Shown: piece after piece, positions 25,630 to 36,945 of the stretch
How positions within the stretch are numbered: the stretch's first letter is position 1
How the letters are laid out: every line of letters begins with the position of its first letter
Source of the DNA: Phlebopus portentosus
Lineage: Eukaryota > Basidiomycota > Agaricomycetes > Boletales > Boletinellaceae
DNA length: 64,000 bases
Assembly (NCBI GenBank): GCA_037892935.1
Contig: JAYXKI010000009.1
Coordinates: 1,054,001 to 1,118,000 of the forward strand
Direction: 5' to 3'
Notes under the pieces: generated by a model
Told to the model about the DNA's origin: nothing
Database searches by the model: none
Seen by the model: only the letters and a program-made list of their open reading frames with translations
Made by a program: the position numbers and the translations under genes

Positions 25630-26539
25630 TTAAGCTCCCTTAGGGGCTTCCTTCCAGGAAATGGCCTGTTGGTAACAAAGTCGAGTCAGAACAACAAATA
25701 ATTTATATAAATAACCTTATTCCGGAGGAATATTTGTTTACCTGTTCCTCGCCCATGGCAGAGACGATGGTAACAAGGAGATCTTTGCCCGCGTCGAAGT
25801 TCTCCTGGATTTCCTTGCCCAAGTCGCCCTCAGGCAGCTTGACGTCGTCCTTCGGCGTGCCGTCCGAGGTCATCAAGTTGAGGAAGTCGTCATCGATGTT
25901 GACCTACCGGAAAGAAAGAACGCGTTTGTGCGCCACAGTGAGTATTCTTTTACGTATTAGCCAAAACAAGGCTGTGCGGGGCTTACGAGCTGGTATTCCT
26001 CACGCTTGACGTTCGGGACGTCCATGTTGTGAGTGGAGGGAGAGATATCCTCCTGTATTCATTATCGGTCATTAATCCGAGGAATGCGCAGCACGCATGG
26101 TACGAACCAGCTTCTTTTGGGTGAAAATCTGTGCGCGATAGATAGTTAGCGAATTAATTAGTGAACGGTCAAAAAATGAGGCGCATACATCAATGCCGAC
26201 CAAGTGGACCTTGGCGTGACCGTGCTTTCCGGTCTTGGAGGTGGACATGTCAACGATCTTGCACGGGCGGCCTGATTGGACATGAGTCAGAAAGGATAGC
26301 GAGCGCGCATATAGTGAGGAGGGATTAAGTGGGTCACGCACCCTTGATGACGACGAAGCCGTTCTTGCGGAGAGCAGAGCATTGCATCGGGAAGGTCAAG
26401 GACGCCCCCGCGGATGCCTAATGAAATCGAAGTTTGTCAGGATTGGTGTCTGGACTGGATCGATGCGAGCCGCACAAAGCGGGGTGGTGCGGCGACATAC
26501 CTGCTCAAAGGTGTGGTTGTGCTGCTCATCGTCAGACAT
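25630..26539 (-). CDS. Translation factor eIF5A (hypusine-containing)
   Basis: Binds the ribosome and promotes peptide-bond formation at difficult stretches such as polyproline; essential in eukaryotes. Exon 1 (26539-26501) encodes [13 protein letters not shown]. Downstream exons give [20 protein letters not shown], then the hypusine loop [14 protein letters not shown] (modified Lys at about position 54), then [18 protein letters not shown]. It ends at SWKEAPKGA and a stop. Length (about 160 residues) and order match the family exactly. At least five short introns, all in frame. Divergent from DEF1 with about 325 bp between start codons. Confidence 0.97.
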
Positions 26540-26864
26540 GATGAAAAAAGACGCAAATATTTATTTATTCTAAAGAAAGTGAAGAAATAAAGGACGATGT
26601 AATGCGTCGAGTCGTGAGTGAGTAGCAGAGTAGTAGTAGTAGTGGGTAAGGAGAGAGAGCAAGCTCAGAGGGCGGAGAGGCGAGAGGGCAAGAGAGCAGA
26701 CAATCGATTCGATGATGATCAGTTTTTAGTTTTGACTAAGCAATTAGTTTCCCACGACTCGTAAATCACCCAGAAAATGGCAATATTTTTGCTCATGCAG
26801 ACAGACACAGTCACTCACTCACTCATCTCATCTCATCCATCGTCTTGCCTCCACCTCGCCCCAA
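26540..26864. promoter_or_regulatory. Divergent promoter between eIF5A and DEF1
   Basis: A 325-bp interval between divergent start codons. It contains GTA repeats near 26629-26642, purine-rich tracts and a CTCA repeat near 26815-26835, typical simple sequence in fungal promoters. No specific factor site is claimed. Confidence 0.5.
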
Positions 26865-29800
26865 ATGGCCTCCTACAAGTCCTCAAGCTTCCGTCGCAAC
26901 CAAGACAACGCAGATGCACCTACAGAGCGTGGCATTGCAAAGGTTCGCCAGCTCCAGGAGTTGTTCCCGTCCTGGTCAGACGACGGTGCGTACAATCCAA
27001 CAGAAAGGACGCGTAACATCCACGTTTTCCTCATCCATCTCTCGTAGACCTCAAGTCACTGCTCCAAGACGTAAACTACGACGTCGAACTCGCAGCTACG
27101 CGCATCAGCGAAGGTACGTCCTCGTCATCCTGCGATTTTGTGGGAAAAAAATGGGAGAGAAAATTATGACGGATTGCTCAACCGGTCTCCTTTCTAGGAC
27201 ACGCCGAGCAATGGGGTGCGGTCACTCGTAAAAAGAAGGACAAGCGTGCGGCAGCAGCAGCAGCCTCTTCTACTCCGGCAAGCAGTGACAGAGGCAGCTC
27301 TCGTGCTGCGAGAGGAGGGCGTGGTGGTGCGCGTGGAGGACGGGGTGGCGGCGGACGCGGCGTCGGTCGAGGCGGTCATCGCGAGACCAACGGGCGTCAC
27401 GCACCCTCTCCCGCGCCGCAGGCATCCAGCTCGGGTGCTCAGGCCACGTCTACTCCTGCCGCCGGAACAGCTGATACCGCGACGTCGACTGATTGGTCGA
27501 AGACGGATGGTGATTCTGACCCATTTACCACTTCCGGATGGGGTGATGCCGGTGACTGGCCTTCAAGCTCCAACGCGAACGTTGAAGCATCTTCGACTCC
27601 TAGCCACGGAAAGACAGATGCAGCGCCGACTGCTAAGATGAATGGAGCCGCGGCAACGCCGGCTGAGGTGAAGCCGCAGGCACCATCTCCTGCTCCTGCT
27701 CCGGCTGCTGTTCCAGTTGCGAGGCCGGCAGCCAAGACTCCCGGAACAACAAAGATGTCCTGGGCACAGATTGCTAGGTTCGTACATTTCTCTCGTTGGG
27801 AAGATGCTATTCTAAAACTTTATACAGACCTCACGAGAAGCCCAAGGTCGCAGCATCACCTGCACCTGCTCCACCTCCCGTGGTTGCAACATCAGCTCAG
27901 CCTCCCGTTCCTGCACCGGCACCGGCACCAGCTCCGGCTTCCGAGCCTATTACTGCGCCTCCTGAGCCCGATGAACGACCTCAACCAGAGGCAGATGGGT
28001 GGGAGGAGCCAACAACAGCTCAAGCTCCGACATGGGACGATGAACCTTCAAATCAACCAACAGTCAAGGCCACTGCGGATGGGTGGATCACTTCCGTTTC
28101 CAGTCAGAGTGAAGTGAAGTCCGAGCCAGCACATGCAGAGCCGGTTCAGCCATCACCGCCTAAACAACCGGAGCCTGCACCTGAGCGTATTCAAACACCG
28201 TCTGCGTTCCCCGCACAACTTAGTCTGCAACAAAAGGCCGAATCGCCGGTAGTACCTCCGGCCAAACCCTCAACGCCGGTCAGCTATGCGCGGTCTTTAA
28301 ACTCGCGGGCGGGTCATCGCTTTAAGACTGATCAAGCTGTTGTTATGCCTTCTACGTTCGGCGCCTCCGTCGAGAAACTGGGCATGCAATTTGGAAGCGT
28401 CAATCTTGGCGGCGATGATGTTGATGCGTATGTATTTTCATTTAGTGCCCAAGAAGAAGCTTTTACTGATGTATGTTTAATAGACTGGAAACCCCGGCAC
28501 CCGAAGCATCTGCACCTGTCCCTTCCGCCCCGGAACCAGTACGGGAGCCTCAAGCCACACGGGCTCCACCTTCGGAACCCGCTCCAGCCCCGAGAGAACA
28601 AGCCCCTCTTACATCTCAAAATCTTTTCCAGCAGGCCATCCCGCAGCAGGCCCAGGCACAGCAACCCCAATCTCAGGTACAACAGTCTTTGTCGAGTGTA
28701 CAGCAAACGCCTCCTTCCTTACTTCCCTCGCAACCTTCCGCTCAATCTGCTGTTTCCTCCCAAACTGCTGCAACGACTGCGGCATCGACGCCGCTCACGT
28801 CGTTTTCAGCGCAGCAGCATACACCTTCATCCCAATCCTCCATCTCTCCATATCAGCAACATTCCGCTCTGCAGCAGACGCAGACGGCAGCGCCTCAGCC
28901 CCAGGTGGCTGCTCAAAATCATTTGCAACAACAACACCAGCAGCAGCAATCCCAGCTGCACCAACAGTTCTCGCACTTCCCCTCTCATCTTGATCAACCT
29001 GCAAGTTCTCAATCGCCACCTCAATCGCAGCCGCTGCAACAACAACAACAGCAGCAGCAGCAACAAACATCACTTCACCAAGGAATTGGTAGCCATGGCT
29101 CCTACTACCGTCAGCCGGAGCAGAGCTTCCAGCACGCATCAACACCGCCTGCTGGCCAGGCTCAGGAAGCGCCTTACGGCTCATTTGCACCGCTCAGCCA
29201 GCAACTCGGCTACCAAACGCAAAATTCGCATCTCGGCGGCTTCGGGTCAGACCACTTCGGGTACAATGATGCACCAAGAGTGAGTCCAGTCCATTCTGAA
29301 GCTAGACGACAGAGTCCGAGTATTCACGAGGCGTTGAAATCGCAGGGCTTCTACGATTCGTATGGTCAGCAGTCGGCTTTCGGCGGGCGGAATGCACTGG
29401 CACATGATGATCTTGGGAAGTCCCTTCCTGGCAGTCAGCAAGGCTCGCAAACAGGTTCTGCCCTTCCGCAATCTGCGTCCCAAACGGGACAACAACAGAC
29501 GGGACAGCAACCGCAGAGTGCTTCCCAACCTCAAGGACCGGCTGCAGGCCAACCCCAGGGAGGCTATGCTCCGCTTCCGTACTTCTACAACATGTACCAG
29601 CCGGGACAGTTCTACGGTCCGCCTTATGGCTCGGGATATGGGATGGGACAGTATGCAAACAGATATCCACAACAGCAACCACCGATGTTCCAGCCTGCAA
29701 ACCCGTCCTCCGCATCTCCTGCGAATGCGAAGGGACCGAACTCTGTCCAGCCGCAATCGAATCCATATGCGCCGGGTCTATACGGACAACAGCACGCGTC

Positions 29801-30293
29801 CTCGGCGTATGATGATGGATATGGGCATCACAACCAGCTGGGCCCACAGCACAGCCAGGGCGTGGGTGGCCTCCCAGCAAACGACTATGGAAAGCCTTTG
29901 TATGGTGGACAAGGAATCCAGAGCTTCATGAGCCAAACTTCGACCCCAGCGCAGTTGGGTCAACGCACCGGAGCGACGGGCACTTCGCCAGAGAACTCGT
30001 ACAAGCCGTATGGACCTAGCGTTGGTGCGAAAGACGTCGGTGGTGCACCAGGTGTAGGTTCTGGGATTGCGGGTGGCCAGGGTGGTCTTGGTCAGGCCGC
30101 GCGTGGTGGCGTGCAGCAGCCACAGCATTCTCAGTTCTACGGTGCGAACCGCTTTTCGTCGAACCCTGGTGCAGGTGGTCCTCCGGGCCAGCAGGCTACT
30201 CAACAGCAGAGCCAGGGATACCCGCAGGGCGCGGCGGATAACGCCTTTTACTACCAGCGTCCCTCTCAGAATGGTCCTCCGTACTGGGGATGA
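26865..30293 (+). CDS. DEF1: RNA polymerase II degradation factor DEF1 (CUE domain, Q-rich)
   Basis: DEF1 recruits ubiquitin ligase to stalled RNA polymerase II so that Rpb1 is degraded. Five exons (26865-26985, 27048-27113, 27198-27777, 27828-28427, 28484-30293) join in frame to give 1058 residues. A CUE-type ubiquitin-binding domain lies at about residues 24-66 (VRQLQELFPSWSDDDLKSLL). It is followed by an RGG-like stretch, Pro/Ala-rich linkers and MSWAQIARPHEKPK. The rest is a very long Gln-rich, Tyr/Gly/Pro-rich low-complexity C-terminus ending NGPPYWG. This matches the layout of fungal DEF1, where the Q-rich part keeps the protein cytoplasmic until it is processed. Its 3' end has a decayed duplicate at about 33880-34720. 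Confidence 0.88.
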
Positions 30294-31169
30294 ACGAGGG
30301 CTTTCCCTGAAATTAGCTCGCGAGAAAAAGATCCTCCCCTTGTCCGCAATTGACTTGTATTCATTCGAGTTTTATGTGCATATTCCCGTCCCGTAGCAGC
30401 AAGCTCCTCTGTCATTTTCAACGATCATCTCGATGCATCCGATTCGCTGATTCGAGCTTGAGTATATGTGTCTCGACCTAGTCTGTCCATGCTCGTTCTC
30501 TTTTTCCTACCTAATATGTTCCGTACTCTCTTTTCCTTTTCCTCTCTTCTGCTTGCTCGTCTCTCATTTTCACTTACTCCTCTCTCACTTCTTTTTCTCT
30601 TTTCCTTCTTTCTTTTTCCTCCTGCGCATGTACATGTACGTCTAGCATCTTGGGCCAGATGTGAGATTGGCTTGATCGCAGCACTTCAGAACAACTGATG
30701 GTTAAGTAACCGAGTAAGATAAAAATACTCTGCACGCGTTATAGGGTAGGTCACAGCTTTATAAGTATCAGTCATCATCATGAACAGTCCTTCGCCCCTC
30801 GCCCTCCTATCACCTCCATCTCGTACCGGTCGGAGGCTCATTCAGAGTGAGGAACTATCTAGCTTTAGATCATTAAGAATTTTCAAAGGATCATAAAACT
30901 TCACGAGGTAAGTCTGCCTTTCCTCACTCTCTACATCGTTAAGCGCTGTTACTCATTCACTAATTCTGTATCCCGGAAGGACTGTATCACAGTATCCGGA
31001 GTAATTACAATCAGTTCTCGGAAATGCCGAGCTGCTAGACAATATTATTACATTACATTATGTTAGGCTACGACGTACTGGTAATGGCTTCTACCGCCAT
31101 GTATACAAGACCGGCACTTAAGTACTCACCATTATCCTTTCAGCTCGGTCAAACGGACCAAACGGTAGC
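30294..31169. other. DEF1 3' flank and upstream region of TPR-CHAT copy A
   Basis: The first about 200 bp are the DEF1 3' UTR, also present in decayed form after 34490. The segment around 30765-30960 resembles 41145-41340 upstream of TPR-CHAT copy C. Both contain the CATCATCATGAACAG box and similar pyrimidine-rich stretches, so the promoter or leader was duplicated with the gene. No separate gene seen. Confidence 0.6.
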
Positions 31170-33537
31170 ATGAGCTCAGAATTCACAAACAGTCAGTCTG
31201 ACGCATTTGGTGACTTTGAATCGCTCGTCGCTCAAGCCGACTCATCATGGAATCGTCACGCGCAATCTGAGACCCGAGAAGACCTTGACGTGACGATTGC
31301 TCTTCGGGAAACGGTGGTTAATTTTTCCCCTCATGATCATCCTGAGCGTCTTGAATGTTTGAGAGACCTCGCATATTCCTTTTGGACCCAATTTGAGCGA
31401 CGGGGAGACAAGTCGGATTTGAATAGGACAATCGGGCTTGAACGAGATGTCCTTACTCTTCGTCCCAACGGACATATGGATCGCCATAGATCATTGGACA
31501 ATCTCGCAGTTTATTTACATTCTCACTTCCAGCACAGCGGAAGAGTCGATGAACTCGAGGAGTCGATAAAGCTTAACCATGCTGCCCTGGACCTTCGCCC
31601 GGAAGGCCACCCTGACCGCGATGGTTCGCTCGATGTTCTTGCCTTTTTTCTGCGGTCTCGTTTCGAGCGTGGTGACGGGATCACAGACCTCGAGGAATCA
31701 ATAAAGCTAAACCGTACTGCTCTGGATCTCTGTCCAGAGGGGCACATCGACAACTACTACCCGCTGAGGAATCTTGCGCTTTGCTGTCTCATTTCGAGAA
31801 TGGTGGCGAAATCGTAGACCTTGAGGAGGCTATAAAGCTGCATCGTGCTGCCCTGGATCTTCTCCCGGAAGGACACCCTCTTCAATCCCCATCGTCGCTC
31901 AATCTATCCAATTCTCTCTATGTCTGCTTCCAAAGAAAAGGAGTTGCGGAAGATCTTGAGGAGTCTATTCAGTGCCTGAGATGCGCTGCCATGCATATTC
32001 CATCAGGTTGCGTGGATTGTAGTTCAGCATGTTCTCACATCCAGACCGACCATTTCCGAGCAACACAAGTTCCTGTCTTGTGATAGCGTTTATCAATCAC
32101 TAGCTCTGGATGCGGCATCATATGCGATAGCGAAAGACAGTCTTTCCCAGGCCATTGAACTTATCGAGCAAGGGAGGGCCTTGCTTTGGTCACAGATGCG
32201 AGGATTTCGAACTATGCTCGATCGCCTGGTGTAATCGGGGAGCTGGCCGAGAAATTTGAGGACTCCAGCCGTCATCTAGAAGCACTCGCGACATCGTCCA
32301 ACTCGTACAACCTGCCCTTGTCAGATTCAGGAATGACTGAAGTAGCCAATCCACCGAGAGCACAGCACTCTATCGACGAGATGTTGGTACAGGTGCGACA
32401 ACTTTCGGAGGAGTAAGAAGCGATAATCAAGGAAAGACTTTCTCCGTGCCGCATCATTTAAAGCTTTGAAAGAAGTATGCCGTAGGGGCCTGTGATTGTA
32501 ATCAACCACTCAAAGTTTCGTTGCGATGCCATCATAATTCTATCACGCGAATATGTATCATGTACTTGCGTGCCATTGGACGCCGATTTCTACGAGGACG
32601 CGAAACGCATGCACCAGGAGCTTATAGAAGGACGCCAAAAATGCGGAGTGGACTCGATCGTCTACGATGTGATCCTTCGGCGCGTAACGAAGTTTTGTTG
32701 GGTCAGAGTTGTCTCCAAAGTCCTTCCAAAGCTGAAAGAACTTGGGATCAACGAGGGTCGCGTATATGCTGGTGTCCGACGTCCGTTCTATCAACACTTC
32801 CTTTCCATGCAGCGGGTTCATATAAAGATGACGACGGCAATACGAAGTATCTTCTGGATGATTACATCTCGTCGTATACTCCGACTCTCAAGTCACTCAT
32901 CAATGCCCGTTCCGGGGCTCAGAACGGGAACCAGAAGCTTCTCGTCGTTGGTGATACGGAACTCGCCTCGACAAAGAGGGAGTGTAACAATATCCGTAGG
33001 TTCAGACGTATCAGCAGGTGTCTATTTGACGATAAGGCTTCTCGCGAATCAGTGATGAGTGCGCTTCGGAATGTGGGATGGGTGCACTTCGCTTGCCACA
33101 GGAGACTAGACAAGGATCCCTTCCGGTCCTCATTCAAGTTAATCGGCGCCGGTCTCACATTACTCGACATCATCCGTGCACATCTCCCAGATGCGGAGTT
33201 TGCTTTCCTTTCCGCTTGCCATACCGCGGAACAATCCCCCGACGCCGCATTAGACGAAGTACTCCATCTATCGGCAGCAATGCAATTCTGCGGATTCCGA
33301 AGCGTCATCGGTACGATGTGGGAGTTCTTTGACCGTGACGGGACTCCACTTTCTGAATGCATCTACTCATACCTCATGGATGGCTTATCGGAGGGAGAAA
33401 TCAGATTTAAGAGGGCGGCGGCTGCTGTTCGTGAAGCTGCTGTGAGGTTGAAGGAACGGTGGGCTGAGGGACCGGACGGAACGAAGAAGCGTATCAAGGT
33501 CAAGAGATGGGTTAACCTTGTACACATAGCAGCTTGA
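31170..33537 (+). pseudogene. TPR-CHAT protein, copy A (full length but multiply frameshifted)
   Basis: CHAT is a caspase/separase-like protease fold that in Agaricomycetes is commonly preceded by TPR-like repeats; roles in self/non-self recognition or cell death are suspected. The N-terminus (MSSEFTNSQS) is followed by repeats of about 44 residues built around DLEESIKLNRTALDLCPEGH. Then come the linker AIELIEQGRALLWSQMRGF and the CHAT domain. The latter has WCPTSVLSTLPFHAAG, the His-region HFACHRR (family usually HFACHG), the Cys-region FLSACHTAEQ and QFCGFRSVIGTMW, and ends VNLVHIAA. Frame changes occur near 31775, 32030, 32235, after 32415 (stop at SEE) and near 32755, so no continuous protein is possible without several corrections. 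The last 780 bp are open and retain the His and Cys. Confidence 0.85.
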
Positions 33538-33869
33538 TTGTTTTTCAGTTTTCTTGTTGGAAACTCGGACGGTCTACATAATACTGCTGTGTACTACCGC
33601 AGCAAGTCGAGTGGCGGAGGCGAGATTGAACAGAGACAAGATTGATTGTTGCCAGTATTGTCCGATTGTCGTCAATTTGATGCTCAAGACAGCAATTACC
33701 CAAGGAAAGAGGAGGCAACATATTGTGTGAATAGCAGACTGCGCTCAGTCCTGAGGGGAGAATCGAAGTCTTCTTGTGGAAATTTTGCAGGAACAGCTGC
33801 TCGGCTTCGGCTACTACCGAGAGTTCCCACGCCTACGGCTGACCACCAGGCTACTTACACAAGTAGACT

Positions 33870-34725
33870 ACGACGCTCACCGAGCTGGACAGTTTATGTA
33901 TGTCCACCTTACGGTTCAATCACTATGCAAAAAGATACCCAACAGCAGCCTCCGATGTTCCAGCAAACAGACCCGTCCTCTGTATCTTTTGTGAGGACCG
34001 AACTCTGTCCAACAAGTATCAAACCTGTATGCACAGCATGAGTGTGACCAATGACACTCGTCTTCGGCACACGATGGTGGGTTTGAATACCACAACCAGC
34101 CGGTTTACAGTGCAACCTGGGCGTAGGTGAGCCACCGAAGAATGGCTGTAAAAGCCCTCTCTCGTAGGCAGAATATCCAGAGCTTCATGAGTCGTTCGCC
34201 TAGACCAGTGCAGTTGGGTCAACATGGCGGAGCGATGGGCACCTCGCCGGAGAACTCGTACAAGATGTATGCACCTGGTGATAGTGCGAGAAGATGTCGG
34301 TGTCGGTGGTGCTCCAAGCGTAGGCTTAAGGATTATAGGTAGCTAGGTGGTCTTGGATAGACCACGAGTGATGGCGCGCAGTCTCCCTCAGTTCTATGAC
34401 ACGAATTGCCAGGTCAGCAAGGTGACTCAGTAAAAACCTGGTTTACCTGCAAGCAGCGCGGCTGATAAGGCCTTCTACTATCAGCGTCCCCCACAGAATG
34501 GTCCTCCATACTCGGGAAGAATGAGGGCTTTCGCTGACATTACTTAACTCACGATAAAATGCACTCCTTGCCTTCAATTGAGCTGTATTCTTCGAGCCTT
34601 GTGTGTATAATTCATTCCGTATTAGCAAGTTCCTCCAACACTGGTCTCGTGCCATTTGTTTATTCGAACTTGAGTATATGTGTCTCTTCCTGGCTTGTCC
34701 ATGCTCGTTTTCGTCCTTCTCCATG
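33870..34725 (+). pseudogene. Decayed duplicate of the DEF1 3' end and 3' UTR
   Basis: Three blocks match DEF1 at DNA level. About 33890-34020 matches 29600-29760 (shared ACAGCAGCCTCCGATGTTCC-like text and GACCGAACTCTGTCCA). About 34170-34290 matches 29910-30030 (encoded QSFMS and GTSPENSYK). About 34465-34720 matches 30245-30500 (encoded FYYQRP and NGPPY, plus the UTR including GAGTATATGTGTCTC and TGTCCATGCTCGTT). The blocks are separated by deletions and frameshifts, so it is non-functional. It lies directly after TPR-CHAT copy A, in the same orientation as DEF1. Confidence 0.85.
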
Positions 34726-35080
34726 ACTCTTGAGCTCGCGAAGCGTCATTGAGACTTAGATAACGTACAGAAAATATACGCAAGGAGATGGAATGGAAAT
34801 CAAGATCGAACAATGGGTAAATCGTGTACATATACATTGTAGTGTTTGACCAGTCCAATCGACAGTTTATTTTCTGTTTCACTGTTCTGTTCCCAATATA
34901 CTTTTGTTATCTTCAGAACAGTATCTTGAAGTAGATGTGAGTTCAGCCTATCCGTAGACTTACCTGTGAAAAAGTACCGAAGGGTAAACCGTTCGATCAG
35001 TATCGCATTGATACACGTAACTATATGCATATGATACAGAACACCTAGATAAAAAAACCGAGCCAGCGAAGAGCCCGTCT
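34726..35080. other. Intergenic region, nothing recognised
   Basis: Between the DEF1 relic and the 3' end of the HMCES gene. AT-rich, no supportable ORF. Confidence 0.5.
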
Positions 35081-36638
35081 TCAGCCCTTCTTGAAGAAAG
35101 TTGTAATCTTTGCAGTGTTGGAACTCGCTCGTTCTGGACTACTGGTCGACTCCGTCGGCTTGTTCGCCGGTCTTCGCGACTTCTGAATGTCAGAAAAGAA
35201 TCAGAGGTGATTCAATGTATATCAACAATTTTATGAATGGTACCCACTGGAGAAGAACTGGTCGTTGCTTGAGAGTTTAGGTTCGGCTATACAGGGATCG
35301 ATGGGAAGTGATGAATGATCAACATGGAGCAGTTCGTTTTGGGGGTACAGCACGGACCTCATCAGTGTTGGCCGATTCCTCTTTTGCCTGCCCATCTTTG
35401 ATGCGTACTTTCTTTTTACTGGACGGACGATCTGGTGAGTGCAGTTCGACACTAGATTCTCTTTCATCTTTCGTTGTCCGTTCTGGAGACTGTCGTTTTC
35501 TTTTCGCTGTCCTGGTCTTGGGAGCTGCTTTTGTCGATGATGACTCTTCACGAGTGTCCTCTTTCTTCTCCTTGTCCTTATCCTTCTCGCCTTTAGTACT
35601 CTGCTTTGCAAACATAGCCTCAATACCATCCTTCCTCTTATTAATAGGCTCGATAAACGTCGGGCTCTCCGTTCCGACTTTCCCAACTTCCTTAGGGACA
35701 GGATAACATTCCAAGTCGTGCTCCTTGCTCGGCGAAAGATAGGGACGGATGACTTGAGCTGCTTTGGGAGTCCATTTTTGCTCGGACGTGTCGAGCCAGG
35801 TTGAGACCTGGCTAGGTGTGCTGAGGACAACGGGCATACGATCGTGAAGCCAGGAAAGTTGCTTGTTCGCGTCGGTCGTCACGACGGTAAATGTATATAG
35901 TGGTTTCTTCTCGCCTAAATCATTAGAATTAGTCCAGTAGATACGAACGACGTTGCAGATTGAGAATGTCAGTGAGAACACTTTGGATGATGGAGCACTT
36001 ACCTACCTTCGAGAATGACACTATCATATAGCCCGGCAAGAAGCATAAGCTTTCCATCTTTGTGCCTGGTGAAATGCGGGATCCTTTCTTTCCCTTTCTT
36101 CTGCCATTCGTAGTACCTGCGAGTGCACTATCAGAAATATTCACGAATGAGACAAGACTCGCATGTACCCTTGGCAAACAACTACACAACGCTTCCTGCC
36201 CTTGATGCCTCCCCACATCCCACCACCTTCAGTCAGATTCTCTCCCTTTGCATTGATAGTATTCAGATTGATGTCCTCATGCTTACTCCAATGCGGGATC
36301 AGGCCCCATTTCATCGTATGCATCACAGACCCTTTCTTGTCATTATCAGACTCAGGTCGCTGCTCAGCATCTTCCGTCGGGGCGTCCGAACGGTCATCAA
36401 ACCGATTTCGCCTACGAATCACGGGACTTCGCGAGCGCGGTGCGATGTTGAAACGCGGCTGAAAGGCGTCTTCGTCGATCCACTCATCGGGGTCAAGGTC
36501 GAGCTCTGGATGCTCGTCGTACACTGAGCGAATAATTTGAGGTCGCTAGTCGACAAATAAGAAACATCAGCACCAATCAAAGCATATTTGTTACCAAAAT
36601 CTACCGACCGGTAAACCTAGTGCGAACCTACCACACAT
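35081..36638 (-). CDS. HMCES/SRAP-domain abasic-site DNA-protein crosslink protein with C-terminal PIP-like motif
   Basis: SRAP proteins cap abasic sites in single-stranded DNA at replication forks through a covalent link to Cys2. All catalytic residues are visible: Cys2 in MCGRFALGLP, Asn in RFNIAPRS, Glu in GYYEWQKKG and His in LHDRMPVVL. A nuclear-type tail rich in Lys, Glu and Ser follows (KSTKGEKDKDKEKK). The longest open frame would stop at 35319. However, a phase-0 splice at GAG/GTCCGT leads to a small exon (PNLNSQATTSSSP). A further splice reaches a last exon ending AKITTFFKKG and a stop at 35081. That end resembles a PCNA-binding PIP box, as in animal HMCES, so I prefer this model. 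Intact despite decayed neighbours on both sides. Confidence 0.88.
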
Positions 36639-36761
36639 GGTCCATTTCTACTTGGTGCCAGTGGGAGAGTGGGAGTGCGGAAAGCGAAATTCAGTCACAT
36701 ATCATGTAATCAACCCGTGATGTTTCCATAAAAGGCTATCTGCTTCAAGTCAATCCGAAGT

Positions 36762-36763
<2 letters not shown>

Positions 36764-36803
<40 letters not shown>
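36764..36803. repeat. Poly(T) tract of about 40 bp
   Basis: An uninterrupted T run marks the left edge of TPR-CHAT fragment B. Just before it is an 18-bp word (TCAAGTCAATCCGAAGTC) that recurs at 38488-38505 inside the transposase remnant. Confidence 0.9.
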
Positions 36804-36945
36804 CAAGAACGCCATATACGCAGGATTTGTCGCATTGACAAGCAGCTCTTTGATGATCAGGCGAATCTGGAAGCGGTAATCAGGATGCTTCGATTGTTCA
36901 CTGGGTTTATTTCATATGCCATGGATTACTGGACGAGGAGCCCTC
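36804..36945 (+). pseudogene. TPR-CHAT copy B, left fragment
   Basis: Starts directly after the poly(T) tract. It reads HIRRICRIDKQLFDDQANLE followed, in a second frame, by IVHWVYFICHGLLDEEP, which is the CHAT His-region (compare VGWVHFACHRRLD in copy A). Everything upstream is missing, and the sequence runs straight into a transposase-like segment. The matching right part resumes near 40190. Confidence 0.75.

Noticed and set aside
36764..36803. Poly(T) tract as the poly(A) tail of a retrocopied gene
   Set aside because: The CHAT fragment to its right reads on the + strand, so a T run on its 5' side is not a tail of that copy, and nothing mRNA-like reads in the opposite direction next to it.
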